Below the pieces are notes generated by a model. It saw nothing but the letters and a program-made list of their open reading frames with translations. It had not been told where the DNA came from and did no database searches. From assembly GCA_030145425.1 (NCBI GenBank), contig JAQYVO010000248.1, positions 1 through 36,344 on the forward strand: a stretch of DNA of 36,344 nucleotides, in the 5' to 3' direction. How positions within the stretch are numbered: the stretch's first letter is position 1; every line of letters starts with the position of its first letter. This document shows, one piece after another, positions 1-7,365 of the stretch. This DNA comes from Chromatiales bacterium (lineage in GTDB: Bacteria > Pseudomonadota > Gammaproteobacteria > Chromatiales > Chromatiaceae). Position numbers and translations under genes: made by a program.

Positions 1-277
1 GGGCGGTGATGACCAGCAGCCACCAGCGATTGTAGGTGAGTTCGCCGGTGACGAAGGGACGGTTGCGCGTGCGCTTCATGCGGCCGTCCAGGTCACGCTC
101 GTAATACTGATTGAAAGCCCCTGCGCTGCTGGCAGCCAGCAGCACTGCGATGGTCAGGACGACCGCCTGCCAGACAGGAACCGGCTGTCCAGGTGTGACA
201 ACCAGTGCGACCAGGGCCGTAATGGCCATGATAACGCCGATGCGCAGTTTGAACAGATTGGTAAGAAGCTTGACCAT
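1..277 (-). CDS. ctaB: Protoheme IX farnesyltransferase (heme O synthase), 5' part only
   Basis: This UbiA-family membrane prenyltransferase adds a farnesyl group to heme B to make heme O. The 92 visible residues give the N-terminal amphipathic stretch ([12 protein letters not shown]), the first two transmembrane helices and the Asp-rich prenyl-diphosphate/Mg motif [19 protein letters not shown]. The gene runs off the left edge, so the second Asp-rich motif is not visible. ATG at 277 is used; an in-frame GTG at 295 ([10 protein letters not shown]) is an equally possible start. The gene lies downstream of the heme-copper oxidase subunit I gene on the same strand, and ctaA is 4 kb away, so the locus can probably make heme O and heme A for the neighbouring enzyme. 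The first Asp-rich motif has Glu where many homologues have Asp. Family assignment is secure; the role as partner of the NorSY-like enzyme is inferred. Confidence 0.88.
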   Translation of the reverse strand, partial: MVKLLTNLFKLRIGVIMAITALVALVVTPGQPVPVWQAVVLTIAVLLAASSAGAFNQYYERDLDGRMKRTRNRPFVTGELTYNRWWLLVITA

Positions 278-378
278 ACTTTGCGTTTCACTCACGCGGT
301 GGCGTTATCACTTGGTTCCAGGGCCGCCACGCTAAAAATAGTGTTGTCAGATACCCCGGAGATGGCTTCCGGTTGCCT

Positions 379-409
379 GGCGGCGGGCGGGGAACCCCCG
401 CCCGCCGCC
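379..409. other. Very stable GC hairpin between subunit I gene and ctaB
   Basis: Two perfectly complementary 14-base arms (379-392 and 396-409) flank a 3-base loop. The hairpin sits 13 bases after the subunit I stop codon in the direction of transcription and upstream of ctaB. No U-run follows on the minus strand, so it is not a standard intrinsic terminator. It could be a 3' stabiliser of the norSY-like mRNA, a processing site, or an attenuator lowering ctaB expression. Confidence 0.6.
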
Positions 410-422
410 AACAGTGGAAAGC

Positions 423-2150
423 CTAGCTCAGTGGCCAGACCGAAGCCAGATATTTCCAGTTGATGAAGTAGTACACCACGAAGGAAACCAGCAGCAGCAA
501 GGCCAGGACAAAGGTCCCTGGGGCTTCGAAGCTGGTCGTATCATGGTGCTCCAGCGGTGGTGCCATGGGCAGGATTTCCGGTTTGGTGCTGCTGTAGCAG
601 GAAGCCGCCAGCGGTACGCCGAAGCTCTGCAGCAGTCCGGCCGAAGGCTCCAGCTTCTTACCGAACAACAGCGAACCCACGGTAACCAGCAGGAAGGCAG
701 CTCCGCCGAGTACACCGATCACACCACCGAACGCGCCGATACCCATCATGGTGTAGGCGATGCCGGGATAGTCGAAGCCCAGAGCGGCCCCGGTGAAATC
801 CATGTCCCAGTGGCGCCGTGAGACACCCATGGTACCGGCACCCAGCATGAACAGGATCAGGATGCTCATGCCGCCACCGAACAGGTACGGCTGGATCTTG
901 GCCAGTCCCGGAAGGATCATCTGGCGACGGAACAGGACCGGGATCAGGAAGTAGGTTATCGCCATGAATGCCAGGGTGGTACCGGTCACGACCGTTGCAT
1001 GGAAGTGGGCCGGCACATAGATGGTGTTGTGGATGATCAGGTTGATCTGCTCGGTCCCCATCACCACACCGGTGATACCGCCGATGAAGCCGAAGGTTAT
1101 CAGGGAGATGAACATGCCGGAGAATACCGGGTTGTCCCAGGGGGCCTTGCGCAGCCACTCGAACATGCCGTTGGTCAGGCCCTTTGCCCGCTGTGCCACC
1201 TCAATGGAACCGGGTACGGTCAGACCGTGGATCATGCTGGCCAGCACCGCCAGGTACATGGCATAACTGGTGTTGAACACCTTCCATTCAGAACTCACGC
1301 CCGGGTCCACGAGGATGTGGTGGGCGCTGGCCAGTTGCAGGAAAAAGATGTAGAGCAGAAAAGCGGCGCGGCTGACCTTTTCCGACATGGGTCTGGCACC
1401 GAACACCAGGCCGGCGATGAGGTACCAGATGGACACGTGGGCTGCGACGTTGATCTGCTGTGAGGAGTGCCCCAGGCCCCACCAGATGATGCGGTACATC
1501 TCGGCATCGATGTGGCTGATATAGCCGATGGACCATAGGAAGGTGGGTACCAGGATGATGGCGCCGGAGGCAATGGTGAAAACGGCAATGATAGCGGCCG
1601 TTATCGCGCCGAAGGTCACCAGGGGGACTGAGCCTTCGTAGGTTTTTTCGTCCTTGGCAACCACCAGGGTACCGAAGAACACGAAGCAGCCGATCAGGGC
1701 GCCTACCGCGAACAGGATCAGCCCCAGGTAAAAATGGGGTGCCGCCTGCATCGGTACATAGGATGTCATCATGACGCTGGATCCGCCCTGGAAGATGGCC
1801 ACGTTGGTCATCACCGAGCCCACCATCATCAGGGCAAACTGGACCCACCCCCAGTATGGCGTGGCCAGCCTGCAGCGCAGCAGCACCGATGATGCCACGT
1901 AGAGCACCGCCATTTCGAAGAAAATGATCCAGAAGATCAGGGCATCGATGCCGTGGGCGGTGAGAGCCATGTAGAACTGATCAGCCGGAAGCAGGTGAAT
2001 GGCCTGCCAGCGGGTCAGGGTCACCAAAAGGGCGAGGATACCCGCGACGAGCAGGAATACAGCTCCCACTACGGCGTTGGCCTTGATCAGGCTTTCCGCT
2101 GATTTGTGAAAATAGAGCCCGGTATCGGGACAGGTTCGAAACTGTGCCAT
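423..2150 (-). CDS. Heme-copper oxidase superfamily subunit I lacking the active-site Tyr; candidate NorY (sNOR-type NO reductase)
   Basis: This 575-residue polytopic protein is a heme-copper superfamily catalytic subunit. Visible ligands are low-spin heme H66 (AHGIDALI) and H384, high-spin heme H382 (VPAHFHATVV), and CuB H228, H277 and H278. The segment HHILVDPG...EWK resembles ba3-type (B-family) oxidases (HHxxxDPG...WK). In O2-reducing A and B families the helix VI motif is GHPxVY with a His-Tyr crosslink; here it reads GHSSQQ, so the Tyr position (232) is Gln. Loss of that Tyr is expected for an NO reductase rather than an oxidase. The adjacent CuA subunit II and a nearby senC resemble the norSY-senC arrangement known from nitrifiers. 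The gene starts 6 bases after the subunit II stop, so the two are translationally close. An automatic annotation would probably say cytochrome c oxidase subunit I; the NO reductase reading is an inference from the motif and the nir/DNR context. Confidence 0.82.
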   Translation of the reverse strand: MAQFRTCPDTGLYFHKSAESLIKANAVVGAVFLLVAGILALLVTLTRWQAIHLLPADQFYMALTAHGIDALIFWIIFFEMAVLYVASSVLLRCRLATPYWGWVQFALMMVGSVMTNVAIFQGGSSVMMTSYVPMQAAPHFYLGLILFAVGALIGCFVFFGTLVVAKDEKTYEGSVPLVTFGAITAAIIAVFTIASGAIILVPTFLWSIGYISHIDAEMYRIIWWGLGHSSQQINVAAHVSIWYLIAGLVFGARPMSEKVSRAAFLLYIFFLQLASAHHILVDPGVSSEWKVFNTSYAMYLAVLASMIHGLTVPGSIEVAQRAKGLTNGMFEWLRKAPWDNPVFSGMFISLITFGFIGGITGVVMGTEQINLIIHNTIYVPAHFHATVVTGTTLAFMAITYFLIPVLFRRQMILPGLAKIQPYLFGGGMSILILFMLGAGTMGVSRRHWDMDFTGAALGFDYPGIAYTMMGIGAFGGVIGVLGGAAFLLVTVGSLLFGKKLEPSAGLLQSFGVPLAASCYSSTKPEILPMAPPLEHHDTTSFEAPGTFVLALLLLVSFVVYYFINWKYLASVWPLS

Positions 2151-2156
2151 TGTCGA

Positions 2157-2693
2157 TTACTCCTTCACGTAGAGCTTGCCCACCATCGTGTGGTGGCCAA
2201 TACCGCAGTATTCGTTACAGACGATTCCGTATTCACCCGCCTGGTCCGGGGTCACGGTTATGACCATCTCATATCCAGGGACTACCTGGATATTGATGTT
2301 GATCGGCTGCAGGGAAAAGCCGTGCTGCCAGTCCATCGAGGAGAGATGCAGCCTGTAGGTCTTGTCTTTTTCCAGATCGAGGATCGGGTACCACTGCCAG
2401 AGGCGTCCGAGCAGGTAGACGTCGCTGCCCGCGGGTGGCTTCACGATGGGGATTCCAGCCTCTTCACCCACCTTGTACTGATCGATCATCGCCTGAACCT
2501 TGGCGCCGAATTTGGCCGGCGTGGTTTGATAGGCTTCGTTGGAGAGGTTTTGTTTTCCATAAATATGCCAATAGGGCATCATGAAAAATAGGATGAGGCA
2601 CCAGACCAGGGCGATGGCGATCCAGATGATCTCCTGGCGGCCGACCGGTACCTTCCACCAGATCCGGTCTGCAGGTGGCATAAAAGATGTCAT
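2157..2693 (-). CDS. Heme-copper enzyme subunit II with CuA site; candidate NorS
   Basis: This 178-residue protein has one transmembrane helix (about residues 21-42) and a periplasmic cupredoxin domain. The CuA ligands are intact: H124, C159, E161 (backbone-ligand position), C163, H167 and M170, in the motif CNEYCGIGHHTM. The H-to-C spacing of 35 residues matches the short B-family subunit II of ba3 oxidase. The protein should accept electrons from a soluble cytochrome c or cupredoxin and pass them to the catalytic subunit encoded immediately downstream. ATG at 2693 is preceded by a G-rich stretch (AAGGGGGG) at a usable distance. A perfect TTGAT-N4-ATCAA box lies 31 bases upstream. A bona fide cytochrome oxidase subunit II is the alternative; the subunit I motif argues against it. 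Confidence 0.85.
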   Translation of the reverse strand: MTSFMPPADRIWWKVPVGRQEIIWIAIALVWCLILFFMMPYWHIYGKQNLSNEAYQTTPAKFGAKVQAMIDQYKVGEEAGIPIVKPPAGSDVYLLGRLWQWYPILDLEKDKTYRLHLSSMDWQHGFSLQPININIQVVPGYEMVITVTPDQAGEYGIVCNEYCGIGHHTMVGKLYVKE

Positions 2694-2723
2694 AGCTTGA
2701 GTCCCCCCTTCGGGTTCATGTTA

Positions 2724-2737
2724 TTGATAGTTATCAA
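2724..2737. promoter_or_regulatory. FNR/DNR-type box upstream of the CuA subunit gene
   Basis: TTGAT-AGTT-ATCAA is a perfect inverted repeat of the FNR/DNR half-site. Its centre is only about 37 bases from the ATG at 2693, so a class II start 41 bases downstream would fall at or just inside the coding start. It may act as a repressor site, use a different start codon, or modulate read-through from the promoter at 3150-3196. Confidence 0.65.
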
Positions 2738-2777
2738 TGCCCGCGTGTAGCGCGTCATGTTTAAATCTTCCCGTTGC

Positions 2778-2945
2778 TCAAGGCGCTACAGGGATGGTTA
2801 CGATTTCCATGATGCCCCACATGAGGTAGAAAACCGTGGGCATGGCGACACCGATGAAGAGGAGCAGAAACGGGTTGTCGAGCAACGACTGCATTGCTGG
2901 AATCCGTTCTTTCTTTTCGTCTGGTTGGTTCGTTGTCTCGTTCAT
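2778..2945 (-). CDS. 55-residue single-helix membrane protein, first gene of the norSY-like operon
   Basis: This small ORF encodes a charged, cytoplasmic-looking N-terminus (MNETTNQPDEKKERIPAMQ) followed by one hydrophobic helix (residues about 22-51) ending in VTIPVAP. It begins with ATG, has AGAGG 8 bases upstream, and precedes the CuA subunit gene in the same direction by 85 bases. Small one-helix proteins often accompany heme-copper enzymes (for example subunit IIa of ba3 oxidase or CcoQ/CcoH of cbb3), so a small structural or assembly subunit is the simplest reading. I do not recognise a named family. A longer plus-strand frame over the same DNA is an antisense artefact, without transmembrane or family features. 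Confidence 0.7.
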   Translation of the reverse strand: MNETTNQPDEKKERIPAMQSLLDNPFLLLFIGVAMPTVFYLMWGIMEIVTIPVAP

Positions 2946-3349
2946 TCGGGAACCTCTGTTATTGCTTTGAAGTTGGTTTGTTTAGCAGATTCGAATCAAA
3001 TTAGTCATTTCTACCGCTTTACCAGCGCGGACCGCCCCGTTTGACTAAATTCCCCTTCTCTCCCGCTATCGGTTAGAGCGTATTCCTATCCACCCGTCCC
3101 CTGGGTCACAGCGAATCCCGGGATCCTCACTCCTGAACAAGGTCGATACTTTTGAACTATAGGCACCGCTGAAATACGAGCTTTGATTTAGGTCAATTCG
3201 GGTGCATAAATTATGTCAATTGACCCAATCGAATGAGTGCTGTGCCATGATCAAAGGGCGCCTCTTGAATGGGACAGGCAGATCAGCTGTTCCGAAAGGT
3301 GTCAACCTGGCCGGGAGGCAGTCACCGATAACCGAAGTCGGAATAAGAA
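2946..3349. other. Gene-free leader and promoter region of the norSY-like operon
   Basis: This roughly 400-base interval has no credible coding frame. It holds the DNR-type promoter at 3156-3196, a self-complementary GTCAATTGAC at 3215-3224, and a predicted 5' leader of about 200 bases (3149 down to 2946) before the 55-residue ORF. I see no strong terminator for the upstream gene that ends at 3350. Confidence 0.5.
3156..3196 (-). promoter_or_regulatory. Class II FNR/DNR-type promoter for the norSY-like operon
   Basis: Read on the minus strand, the box TTGAC-CTAA-ATCAA (3196-3183) is followed by a near-consensus -10 hexamer TATAGT (3161-3156). The box centre to hexamer centre distance is 31 bases, the class II FNR geometry, and predicts a start near 3149. 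One half-site has C for T; the other is perfect. Confidence 0.65.
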
Positions 3350-4111
3350 TTATTTGTGAATGTATACCCAGCCGCCCACTGGCTCCGTCGTACCGCCGTA
3401 GATCTCATCCGGGTATTTCCCGGTCGGCCAATAGATGAACAATTCCCTTTCCGTCAGCCCCTTCGGGCAGATGATGCGCAGTTCCCAGGGGGTGTCGCGA
3501 AGGATTCGAGATCCCTCCGGTGGGCCGAGTATTTTCTCGAGGTTGGATCGGGGCATTCTCATCAGATTGGCATAATCGGGAAGTTGAAGTGCCATCTGCA
3601 TACGGTTCGAACCGTTTTTCCATTGTTCGGGGTCGAATTCCAGTTTCCCTGCGTTCTTGGGCATGCGTTCGAATCTGGCATCGATAACGGCACCATCCGG
3701 GCTCAGCGTGATCAACAGGATGGCATGTCCGGGATCACCGTCGACCGAGGACTGGAGCCTGGAGACCGGCTTGCCCGAATGGGGGCCCAGGTCATACCAG
3801 ACGACGGAGATGATTCCCTGACCGAAATTCAGGTACTTGAACCGGCCGCACTCAGAAATCCCGGGCTCGGGTATCCATCGAATATGATCCGGTATCAGGG
3901 CCTCCAGGTTTTCCGGCGGTTTCCCCTTGAACTGCACATACTGGCCAATCGCATCAATGACGAGCTGCGCTTCTTCGGCTGCCGTCTGCAAACGTGTTTT
4001 GCGATCGATCCATGACTCCTGACTGTCGTAACCGGACCAGAACAAAAACAGGATACCGGCAATTGCGGCTGCCAGCGCCAACTTGCCGATCATGGGATGG
4101 GTGAGCTTCAT
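3350..4111 (-). CDS. Membrane-anchored protein of unknown function
   Basis: This 253-residue protein has an N-terminal hydrophobic segment (residues about 9-26, LALAAAIAGILFLFW) and a soluble, probably periplasmic remainder. The stretch after the anchor (AAEEAQLVIDAIGQYV, then GKPPENLEALIPD) recalls the long helix and following loop of pseudopilin-like proteins, but there is no prepilin cleavage motif, so this is only a resemblance. It is transcribed divergently from ctaA and ends upstream of the norSY-like promoter. I do not recognise the family. ATG at 4111 is the natural start because the anchor follows directly. Position between heme A synthase and the heme-copper genes could mean an assembly role; that is speculation. 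Confidence 0.7.
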   Translation of the reverse strand: MKLTHPMIGKLALAAAIAGILFLFWSGYDSQESWIDRKTRLQTAAEEAQLVIDAIGQYVQFKGKPPENLEALIPDHIRWIPEPGISECGRFKYLNFGQGIISVVWYDLGPHSGKPVSRLQSSVDGDPGHAILLITLSPDGAVIDARFERMPKNAGKLEFDPEQWKNGSNRMQMALQLPDYANLMRMPRSNLEKILGPPEGSRILRDTPWELRIICPKGLTERELFIYWPTGKYPDEIYGGTTEPVGGWVYIHK

Positions 4112-4245
4112 GACACTAGTACCCTAATACCGGGCTTGCACCGGCCCAGACGAGTGAATAGTATCTCCCAACTTGGGGATTTCACAAACACTGGTATTCC
4201 GCCAACGTGATATTGACGGGGTACTGGATTCTCGCCGGGGGCGAA

Positions 4246-5319
4246 GTGTCAGATACAAATTCTCGGATATCGGTTGCCGTCTGGTTATTGATCTGCTGCG
4301 CCGCGGTCTATGCCATGGTGGTGCTCGGCGGAGTGACCCGGCTGACGGGCTCCGGGCTCTCGATGGTCAAGTGGGATCCTGTTTTCGGTATCCTGCCGCC
4401 TGTGAGCCTGGCTGAATGGCAGCAGGTGTTCGAACTTTACCAGCTGTCTCCGGAGTTCAAACTGAAAAACTCCCATATGGATCTGGAGAGTTTCAAGGGC
4501 ATCTTCTGGCTCGAGTACATTCATCGCGTGCTGGGGCGCCTGATCGGCATCATATTTTTCGTTCCCCTGGTTTACTTTGTTCTGAGGAAACGGGTGGACC
4601 GGCGAATGGTACCGAAGCTGGTCGCCATGTTTGTCCTGGGAGGACTGCAGGGTCTGCTGGGCTGGTACATGGTCAAGAGCGGACTGGTTCGCGATCCCCA
4701 TGTCAGCCAGTACCGGTTGACGGCGCATCTGGGCCTGGCATTCCTGATCTATGCCTACATGTTCTGGGTTGCCCTGGACCTGCTTTATCCCCGGAAGGCC
4801 GGGGCGGTTGCCCCCGGAACCCCCGGGCTGCGGCGTTTTTCCCATCTGATTACCGTGTTGACCTTCGTCACGGTGCTTTCCGGGGGCTTTGTTGCCGGCC
4901 TCAAGGCGGGGCTGGCCTATAACACCTTTCCCACGATGAACGGGCAGTGGGTGCCCGATGGATTGTTGAACCTGGAGCCGCACTGGCGCAATTTCTTCGA
5001 AAACGTCACCACCGTGCAGTTCGACCACAGGATGCTGGCGATTCTGCTGTTCGTGCTCATCCCCTTGTTCTGGTACAGGGGAAGACGGGCCGGGGTATCC
5101 AGACAGGTACATTTTGGGCTCAACATCCTGCTGGCCTTGCTCCTGGTGCAGGTCGCGCTGGGCATCTCGACGCTGTTGTTGTATGTGCCCGTTTCCCTGG
5201 CCGCTACCCACCAGGGAGGCTCCGTGGCCGTATTTACGGCCGCGCTTTACCTGAGCCATCGGCTGGCCCGCGGGGAAGCCGGTGGCGGCCGTTCTCCAGA
5301 TCGTTTAGTCTCTGGGTGA
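4246..5319 (+). CDS. ctaA: Heme A synthase (COX15/CtaA family)
   Basis: The product hydroxylates and oxidises the C8 methyl of heme O to make heme A in the membrane. Family signatures are clear: GGVTRLTGSGLSMVKW after the first helix, EYIHRVLGR with a heme-ligand His, GLQGLLGWYMVKSGL, YRLTAHLGLAF with a second His, QFDHRMLA, and a final ATHQGGSVAVFTAALYL segment. About eight helices are present, as in type 2 (bacterial/mitochondrial) enzymes. GTG at 4246 (MSDTNSRISVAVW) is preferred; another in-frame GTG at 4207 would add 13 residues without an evident ribosome site. The 3' end overlaps idi, which lies on the opposite strand, by 86 bases. Together with ctaB this gives a heme A route; the recipient in the window would be the NorSY-like enzyme, or another oxidase elsewhere. 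Confidence 0.93.
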   Translation: MSDTNSRISVAVWLLICCAAVYAMVVLGGVTRLTGSGLSMVKWDPVFGILPPVSLAEWQQVFELYQLSPEFKLKNSHMDLESFKGIFWLEYIHRVLGRLIGIIFFVPLVYFVLRKRVDRRMVPKLVAMFVLGGLQGLLGWYMVKSGLVRDPHVSQYRLTAHLGLAFLIYAYMFWVALDLLYPRKAGAVAPGTPGLRRFSHLITVLTFVTVLSGGFVAGLKAGLAYNTFPTMNGQWVPDGLLNLEPHWRNFFENVTTVQFDHRMLAILLFVLIPLFWYRGRRAGVSRQVHFGLNILLALLLVQVALGISTLLLYVPVSLAATHQGGSVAVFTAALYLSHRLARGEAGGGRSPDRLVSG

Positions 5320-5803
5320 CGATCAGCTTCAGCCACGCGGTATAGCTGTCCGGGTCTGTTTCCGTGAACTGCTTCAGTTGCGGCAACTCAATCCATCGCC
5401 AGTCCCGGGCCTCCGCCGGATTCGGCTGGGGCTGTCCGTTGTAGGTGCCCATGAACACATGGTCGAACTCGTGCTCTGTCAGTCCCGCGCCGACCTCCGC
5501 CCGGTAATGGAAACTGAAGATCTCCCGCAGGGGGCAGTCGAATCCCATCTCATGTTGGAGTCTCGTGTGTGCGGCATCGGGCAGGGATTCACCGGTCAAA
5601 GGGTGGCTGCAGCAGCTATTGGACCAGAGGTCGGCGGAGTGATACTTGTGGGATGACCTTCGCTGCAGCATCAGCTCGAATCTGTCATTGAACACGAATA
5701 TGGAAAAGGCACGGTGCAGCAGACCTCGCTTGTGGGCCTGGAGCTTTTCCATGCTGCCTGTTACACGATCCTGGTCATCGACCAGGATGACTTCATCAAT
5801 CAT
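5234..5803 (-). CDS. idi: Isopentenyl-diphosphate delta-isomerase, type 1
   Basis: The enzyme interconverts IPP and DMAPP, feeding isoprenoid synthesis including the farnesyl chain of hemes O and A. The 189-residue protein has the Nudix-like type 1 fold: HRAFSIFVF at residues 30-38, the catalytic-Cys region SNSCCSHPLTGES, and the EHEFDHVFMG segment carrying the catalytic Glu, followed by W-W-I/E-rich C-terminal motifs. Length matches bacterial type 1 enzymes (about 180 residues). It converges on ctaA with an 86-base overlap covering the last ~28 codons of both, so the two transcripts are mutually antisense there. The tail (RHRLPRGPADGSGKARP) is low in conserved features and is the part constrained by the ctaA frame. 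Confidence 0.93.
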   Translation of the reverse strand: MIDEVILVDDQDRVTGSMEKLQAHKRGLLHRAFSIFVFNDRFELMLQRRSSHKYHSADLWSNSCCSHPLTGESLPDAAHTRLQHEMGFDCPLREIFSFHYRAEVGAGLTEHEFDHVFMGTYNGQPQPNPAEARDWRWIELPQLKQFTETDPDSYTAWLKLIVTQRLNDLENGRHRLPRGPADGSGKARP

Positions 5804-6006
5804 CTATGCTCCGCCGCTCGACCTGAATTGATCAGCGGTTCCCTGTCGGATCATGCGTTTTTTCCAGTGCAGTTGTCAAAGAATGCCATCCCATTGTGCC
5901 GGCGTGGTTCGACCGGACACCAAGTGTTAGGATCTACACTGTTTCACCAAAACCCACCGGCAGCAGTTTTGTTCCCGGCCATCACCCATCCAGAGGTATT
6001 TGCAGG

Positions 6007-6648
6007 ATGTTTGCAGAACGGATCAAGCCCTATCGAACGGCATTGCTATTTTTAACGGCCATGGTAGTGCTGGTGGTGGGCTATACCTACAGGCTGGATT
6101 CCCGGAAGAGCATCCCCGCCGAGTTGGAGGGTGTGATGAGGCCCGACGCAAGAGCCTTGGAGTCCCTGGCGCTCAAAGACCAGAACAACCGGGCCTTTCA
6201 CCGCGAGGACTTTGCGGGAAAATGGAGTTTTGTCTTTTTCGGCTACACCTATTGCCCCGATATCTGCCCCATGACCCTCGCGACCCTGGTGGGAGTGAAC
6301 AATCAGTTGCAAAGTCAGGCGGATCGGGCAGCAGACTACCGGGTTATCTTCGTCTCAGTGGATCCCGAGCGCGACACGCCGGAGGTGTTGGTGCGCTACC
6401 TGGAGTATTTCGACAAACAGTTTATCGGCCTGACCGGGAGCAAGGAGCAGATTGATGCGGTTACACGCCAGTTCGGTGCGGGCTATATCAAGGAGCCGGA
6501 GCGTACGCCCGGTGAATACCTGATCAGCCATACCAGCTCAATTTTCCTGATCGATCCGGAAGCAAGATTGACCGCCTCGTTTTCACCACCCCACGATCCG
6601 GCCACCATTGCCAGGCAGTTCAGGAAAATTCAAGACCTATACCGGTAG
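6007..6648 (+). CDS. SCO1/SenC/PrrC-type copper chaperone
   Basis: This is a thioredoxin-fold protein tethered to the membrane by one N-terminal helix (about residues 11-27). It delivers copper to, or reduces, the CuA site of heme-copper enzymes. The copper ligands are present: C83 and C87 in CPDIC, and H175 in SHTSSIF. FVFFGYTYCPDICPMT and VSVDPERDTPEVL are typical of the family. ATG at 6007 is chosen because GAGG lies about 10 bases upstream and the membrane helix follows; an in-frame upstream extension to 5896 reads through non-conserved sequence. senC next to norSY is a recurrent pairing in nitrifiers, which supports CuA maturation for the nearby subunit II. The 3' end converges with the PCuAC gene 24 bases away. 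Confidence 0.93.
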   Translation: MFAERIKPYRTALLFLTAMVVLVVGYTYRLDSRKSIPAELEGVMRPDARALESLALKDQNNRAFHREDFAGKWSFVFFGYTYCPDICPMTLATLVGVNNQLQSQADRAADYRVIFVSVDPERDTPEVLVRYLEYFDKQFIGLTGSKEQIDAVTRQFGAGYIKEPERTPGEYLISHTSSIFLIDPEARLTASFSPPHDPATIARQFRKIQDLYR

Positions 6649-6672
6649 GCGGTAGGTTTGTAGCCTGTTTTT

Positions 6673-7146
6673 CTAATGGTGTGAATGGTCCATCTCACCC
6701 TGCGGCATCTCCATGCCGCTGCGCACCAGGGCTTCAAAGGGCAATCGGTCTCCGTTGCCGAGGATCAGGGTCATTTCGACACGATCACCCTTTTCTATTG
6801 ACTCTTTGCGCCCCAGCAGCATGAAATGATAGCCCCCAGGTGAAAAGGCGATGCTGCCGCGGGGTGCCAGGTCGATACGGTGCTGCCGCAGCATCCTTGC
6901 CAGTCCTTCCTCGATGACCGTGTTGTGGATCTCTATGCGTTCAAAAAGGGGGCTCTCCGCTCCGACAACTGAAAGTCCTTTATCGCTGTTGTTTTCGATG
7001 GTCATGTAGGCGGCGAGTACCTTGACCACGGGAGGTGCCGCCCGTATCCAGGGGTCTTTGACTTCCAGTGCCCCTTCGTCGGCCCACAGCTGCTGTGAGA
7101 GCATTACACAAAGAAAGCCCGCCAGCATCGTTGCGGAAAGTTTCAT
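6673..7146 (-). CDS. Periplasmic PCuAC copper(I) chaperone (DUF461)
   Basis: A cleavable signal peptide (MKLSATMLAGFLCVMLSQQLWA) precedes a cupredoxin-like domain carrying the exact family motif H-x10-M-x21-H-x-M: H74, M85, H107, M109. A Met/His-rich tail (GMEMPQGEMDHSHH) adds further possible copper ligands. PCuAC proteins pass Cu(I) to SCO proteins and CuA, and here the gene lies tail-to-tail with the SCO gene. ATG at 7146 is preferred, with GGAG 9 bases upstream; a TTG one codon earlier is possible. Together with SCO this forms a CuA/CuB assembly pair for the heme-copper enzyme at 423-2693. Confidence 0.92.
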   Translation of the reverse strand: MKLSATMLAGFLCVMLSQQLWADEGALEVKDPWIRAAPPVVKVLAAYMTIENNSDKGLSVVGAESPLFERIEIHNTVIEEGLARMLRQHRIDLAPRGSIAFSPGGYHFMLLGRKESIEKGDRVEMTLILGNGDRLPFEALVRSGMEMPQGEMDHSHH

Positions 7147-7221
7147 CAATCGTTACTCCGGAAAAAATAACATGCGAGGGGGATGGACGGTTTGCTCACC
7201 CCCCTGCGTCGGATCCGCGCT

Positions 7222-7268
7222 GTAGGGCCGAATTCATTCGGCCGAGTGCGAATAAATTCGCACCTACG
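7222..7268. repeat. Double palindromic GTAGG...CCTAC repeat
   Basis: Two small palindromes lie back to back: GGCCGAATTCATTCGGCC (7226-7243) and GTGCGAATAAATTCGCAC (7246-7263). They are bounded by GTAGG on the left and CCTAC on the right, so the whole unit is an imperfect inverted repeat. The same palindrome family recurs at 9816-9887 and several times in 22109-22558. It behaves like an intergenic REP-type element and may also act as a hairpin at the 5' side of the PCuAC gene. Confidence 0.7.
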
Positions 7269-7365
7269 TAGCACAGACTCTATATCTTGTACCAGGCAAA
7301 CCGCCCATCCCCTTTATGCAAAATTGACCTGGACCAGGAATACGTACTACTGATTTGGCCGCTGC

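Noticed and set aside
2757-3044. Plus-strand frame of 95 codons before the CuA subunit gene
   Set aside because: It lies antisense to the 55-residue membrane protein, which has the better ribosome site, hydrophobic helix and operon context.
3215-3224. GTCAATTGAC palindrome near the norSY-like promoter as a second FNR/DNR site
   Set aside because: The half-sites abut without the 4-base spacer and are in the wrong order, so it does not fit the FNR/DNR consensus.
3202-3438. Plus-strand frame of 78 codons overlapping the DNR promoter region
   Set aside because: No conserved feature; it overlaps the end of the 253-residue gene and the promoter elements of the norSY-like operon.
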